A stretch of DNA of 64,000 nucleotides. It comes from Natronorubrum daqingense. GTDB lineage: Archaea; Halobacteriota; Halobacteria; Halobacteriales; Natrialbaceae. The notes beneath the pieces are model-generated. The model was given only the letters and a program-made list of their open reading frames with translations. It was not told where the DNA came from and made no database searches. The stretch is taken from contig NZ_CP019327.1 of NCBI RefSeq assembly GCF_001971705.1, positions 1,054,001 through 1,118,000 on the forward strand. The letters run 5' to 3'. The translations under genes and the position numbers were made by a program. Below, piece by piece: positions 61,692 to 64,000 of this stretch. Position 1 is the stretch's first letter. Each line of letters begins with the position of its first letter.

Positions 61692-62549
61692 TTACGCGCT
61701 GCTCGCGGCGACCCGCGTTCGCCAAATGCTGATTGCGAGGAAGACGAACAACAGTGCGGTGGAAGCGAGATACACGGCGTCGTAGGCTGGGTTGACGGCC
61801 TCTCGAGCGAGGAACGTGACGACGAACGCGAGCGCCGTCGTGAAGCCGAGCAGTGCGGTAAGGGGCTTGTTCGAGAACTGGCGTCGTCCGATCATGAACG
61901 CGACGAGGACGGCGGCGATGGAGACGAGCATCACGGCGTACTGGGCCATCTGCAGCGACGGGCCGTAGGCGGTGATGTCGCCGAGTGCGAAGGGACTGAG
62001 AGCGACGTGGAACGGGAGTGAGAGCGCGCCGAGTGCGAGCGAGGCGGTCGCGTGTGTCGCCGTCAGTTGTGACTCCCAGACGAGAACGGTCGCGACCACG
62101 AACAGGACGAAGATGAGAACGGCCGTCCAGAAGTGAAGCTGGAGGATGTCCATCGTGTACTGCGTGACGGTTTCGCGGCCGAGGACGACCTGAATCGGCG
62201 TCAAAATCGCGCCGAGAACGACGAGGCCGGCGATCCGGTTGTCGATGTCCGGCAGCCGCCAAGACGCGAATGCCGTGGCGACGATGGCGAACCCGGCGAA
62301 CATCGCGACGAAGCGGTGGAACCACTCGTAGAAACTGGGCATGTTCGCCGGGAACGCGTTGTAGGGTCCGGCGTCGCAAAGCGGCCAGTTTTGCTCGCAG
62401 GCGAGGCCGGAGCCGGTCGCCTTCGCCGCAACGCCGAGGAGAATCGTCGCGGCGACCAGCAAGAGCGTCGTCACGAGCAGGTGGCGAAAGCCAAACCGTT
62501 CGATCAGCGGGCGCAATACCGGACGGGAAGTGTAACTATCGGTCGACAC
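61692..62549 (-). CDS. ctaA: Heme A synthase (COX15/CtaA family)
   Basis: 285 aa, GTG start. Seven or eight membrane helices, with family His residues in WFHRFVAMFAG (helix 2 region) and others in later helices (QLHFWTAVL). Archaeal enzymes are half the size of the eukaryotic form and may be single-lobed. Oxidises heme O to heme A for the terminal oxidase. The Cys pair after helix 1 (CEQNWPLCDAG) matches the redox pair of bacterial CtaA. Confidence 0.92.
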   Translation of the reverse strand: MSTDSYTSRPVLRPLIERFGFRHLLVTTLLLVAATILLGVAAKATGSGLACEQNWPLCDAGPYNAFPANMPSFYEWFHRFVAMFAGFAIVATAFASWRLPDIDNRIAGLVVLGAILTPIQVVLGRETVTQYTMDILQLHFWTAVLIFVLFVVATVLVWESQLTATHATASLALGALSLPFHVALSPFALGDITAYGPSLQMAQYAVMLVSIAAVLVAFMIGRRQFSNKPLTALLGFTTALAFVVTFLAREAVNPAYDAVYLASTALLFVFLAISIWRTRVAASSA

Positions 62550-62792
62550 GGGCGTTCAGGCGAGGGTTAGCACTATCGCTACTTAGGTTACCCGAGTCGT
62601 TCCTACACCACTGGAATCGCCAGACAGGGACGGTACGCCGGTGATTCGCTCGAGTCCGTGCTCGTCCGCACCGACGCGGGCCGCGTTCGCCACGCTCGCT
62701 CGAGGCTGCCTTCGCCACGCCCACGCGAGGCCGGACTCGCAGCGCGCCCTCGCGTTCGTCGCATTCAAACGTTGTCCGTCCCAGCACCCGCT

Positions 62793-63896
62793 ATGGACAA
62801 ACGCGAGCGACTCGAGGCCTACCTCGAGTCGAACGGACTCGATTCGGTCTGGTTCGCTCGGCCGAACAGTTTCGCCTGGCTGACGGGCGGTTCGAACGTG
62901 ATCGACCGCGAAACGGATGCCGGTGTCGCCGCCGTGGGGTACGACGGCACGGACGTTCGTGTCGTGACCAACAACATCGAGGCGGATCGAATCGCGGCCG
63001 AGGAACTCCCGGATCTCGCCGTCGAAGACGTCTCGCTCGAGACGTACTCCTGGCACGCCTCGTCGCTCGGCGAGGCGATCGCCGCCCGCGTCGGCGCGGA
63101 CGAACGCGGCGCAGCCGACGTCGACGTTCCCGGTCTCGAGCGCATCGATCCGACGCCGCTTCGACAGCCACTGACCGAGCGGGATCGAGAGCGATACCGG
63201 ACGCTGGGGCGGGAAACAGCCGCCGCCGTCGAATCGGTCTGTCGCGAACTCCGAGCCGAGGATACCGAACACGAGGTCGCCTCGGCGTTGCGCGTCGCCC
63301 TCACGGCGCGAGACATCGAAGCCCCCGTAGTGCTCGTCGGCGGGGCAGAGCGAGCACAGGAGTATCGCCACTACACGCCGACGACAGCCGAATTGGGTGA
63401 CTACGTGCTCGTCTCCGTCACGACCCAACGCGCCGGCCTCCACGCGAGTTGTACGCGCGCCGTCGCGTTCGACCCGCCCGAGTGGCTCGAGGAGCGCCAC
63501 GCGGCAGCGGCACGCGTCGAGACGACCGCGCTCGCAGCGACCCAGCAGGCAGCCCTCGAGGGCGAATCCGCGGGAACCGTCTTCTCGGCGATTCGAGACG
63601 CCTACGATGTCGTGGGCTTCGACGGCGAGTGGGAGTATCACCACCAGGGGGGAGCGGCCGGCTTCGCCGGCCGAGAGTGGATCGCGACGCCGGACCACCG
63701 GGCCCCGGTGATCGAGCCGATGGCGTACGCGTGGAATCCGACCGTTCGAGGTGCCAAAAGCGAAGGGACCGCACTCGTCACGGCCGAATCGGTCGAGGAC
63801 CTGACGACGACGGATCGCTGGCCGACCACGACGGCCCGGGCCGTCGGCTACGAGTTAGCACTCGAGCGCCCGGCCGTACTCGGCCTCGAGGAGTGA
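62793..63896 (+). CDS. M24-family protein lacking most metal ligands
   Basis: 367 aa from the ATG at 62793. Has the N-terminal creatinase-like domain (LESNGLDSVWFARPNSFAWLTGG) and the pita-bread C-terminal half. However three of the five metal ligands of M24 peptidases are replaced: Asp to Ser208 (YVLVSVTT), Asp to Ser219 (ASCTRA), and Glu to Asn315 (AWNPTV); the His and one Glu (Glu324) remain. It is therefore unlikely to be a normal dinuclear aminopeptidase and could be a creatinase-like or non-enzymatic relative. Confidence 0.85.
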   Translation: MDKRERLEAYLESNGLDSVWFARPNSFAWLTGGSNVIDRETDAGVAAVGYDGTDVRVVTNNIEADRIAAEELPDLAVEDVSLETYSWHASSLGEAIAARVGADERGAADVDVPGLERIDPTPLRQPLTERDRERYRTLGRETAAAVESVCRELRAEDTEHEVASALRVALTARDIEAPVVLVGGAERAQEYRHYTPTTAELGDYVLVSVTTQRAGLHASCTRAVAFDPPEWLEERHAAAARVETTALAATQQAALEGESAGTVFSAIRDAYDVVGFDGEWEYHHQGGAAGFAGREWIATPDHRAPVIEPMAYAWNPTVRGAKSEGTALVTAESVEDLTTTDRWPTTTARAVGYELALERPAVLGLEE

Positions 63897-63905
63897 GGAA
63901 TAGAC

Positions 63906-64000
63906 CTATTCGTCGTCCGTCCGCTGATCCGTGTCGCCGGCTACACTCGAGTCGGTGGCATCGTCAGTATCCGACTCCGGACGGTTCGGTGTACTCGAGC
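63906..64000 (-). CDS. Partial gene at the window edge (C-terminus of an acidic protein)
   Basis: On the minus strand a frame enters from the right edge and ends TDQRTDDE-stop at 63906. The visible 30 residues are rich in Asp, Ser, Thr and Pro, as in the acidic, unstructured tails of many haloarchaeal proteins. Nothing more can be said; whether it is real depends on the sequence to the right. Confidence 0.4.
   Translation of the reverse strand, partial: SSTPNRPESDTDDATDSSVAGDTDQRTDDE

Overview
The window is a stretch of a haloarchaeal chromosome (class Halobacteria, most like the Natrialbaceae, though genus cannot be fixed from this alone). The evidence is a haloarchaeal-type 23S and 5S rRNA pair, very acidic proteins, G+C-rich third codon positions, archaeal information-processing genes (S17e, MBF1, TFS, ATP-dependent DNA ligase), haloarchaea-specific families (HalOD1, Bat-type HTH, DUF7344, DUF3054, DUF5518), and TTTATA-like boxes about 25-30 bases before start codons, as expected for leaderless mRNAs. 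The hexamer CTCGAG is very common and the tetramer CTAG is very rare outside the rRNA.

Layout. 1-3.2 kb is the 3' part of an rRNA operon: essentially all of 23S, a spacer with a tRNA-like mini-helix, 5S and a terminator. It is followed by about 300 bases of closely spaced hairpins with no gene. 3.6-10 kb holds a manganese catalase, a Tat-exported protein, a geranylgeranyl-reductase-like flavoprotein, a D-2-hydroxyacid dehydrogenase, a universal stress protein, a DUF7344 regulator and asd. 10-17 kb has rps17e, a membrane protein and a likely five-gene leftward operon (cofD, a dihydrouridine-synthase-like TIM barrel, a zinc finger protein, a CitG-like protein, DUF447), then a glutamate-cysteine-ligase-like gene. 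17-24.3 kb runs rightward: DNA ligase, hisC, an adenylate-kinase-like gene, a CDP-alcohol phosphatidyltransferase, mbf1, tpiA, an unknown gene and a TIR-domain protein.

24.3-32 kb carries a J protein with three zinc ribbons, DUF3054, a thiolase and a fused HMG-CoA-synthase-like/DUF35 protein, a DHH phosphoesterase, Hsp20, a DJ-1/PfpI protein and a HalOD1 protein. 32-42 kb has a large PAS/GAF/Bat regulator, ggt, a cupin, an orphan DNA methyltransferase, membrane proteins, a flavin reductase and mutY. 42-52.5 kb has a very short zinc finger gene, a RecJ-like DHH protein, maeB, a JAMM protease, ribL, a Tat lipoprotein propeller and ilvD. 52.5-64 kb has mobA divergent from a beta-RFAP-synthase-like gene, tfs, DUF5518, a Y-family polymerase, a membrane J protein, a uracil-DNA glycosylase, a Bat-type regulator, a DUF457 hydrolase, a membrane phosphoesterase, ctaA, a degenerate M24 protein and the edge of one more gene.

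Themes. Most of the window is core metabolism, DNA repair (ligase, MutY, UDG, Y-polymerase, RecJ-like) and cofactor synthesis (F420, FAD, molybdenum cofactor, heme A). There are no insertion sequences, integrases, CRISPR arrays or ordinary tRNA genes that I could see. The most unusual items are the hairpin-rich segment after 5S, the TIR/zinc-ribbon protein, the three-zinc-ribbon J protein, the catalytically stripped HMG-CoA-synthase/DUF35 fusion paired with a thiolase, and the cofD operon whose partners resemble genes of one-carbon pterin metabolism.
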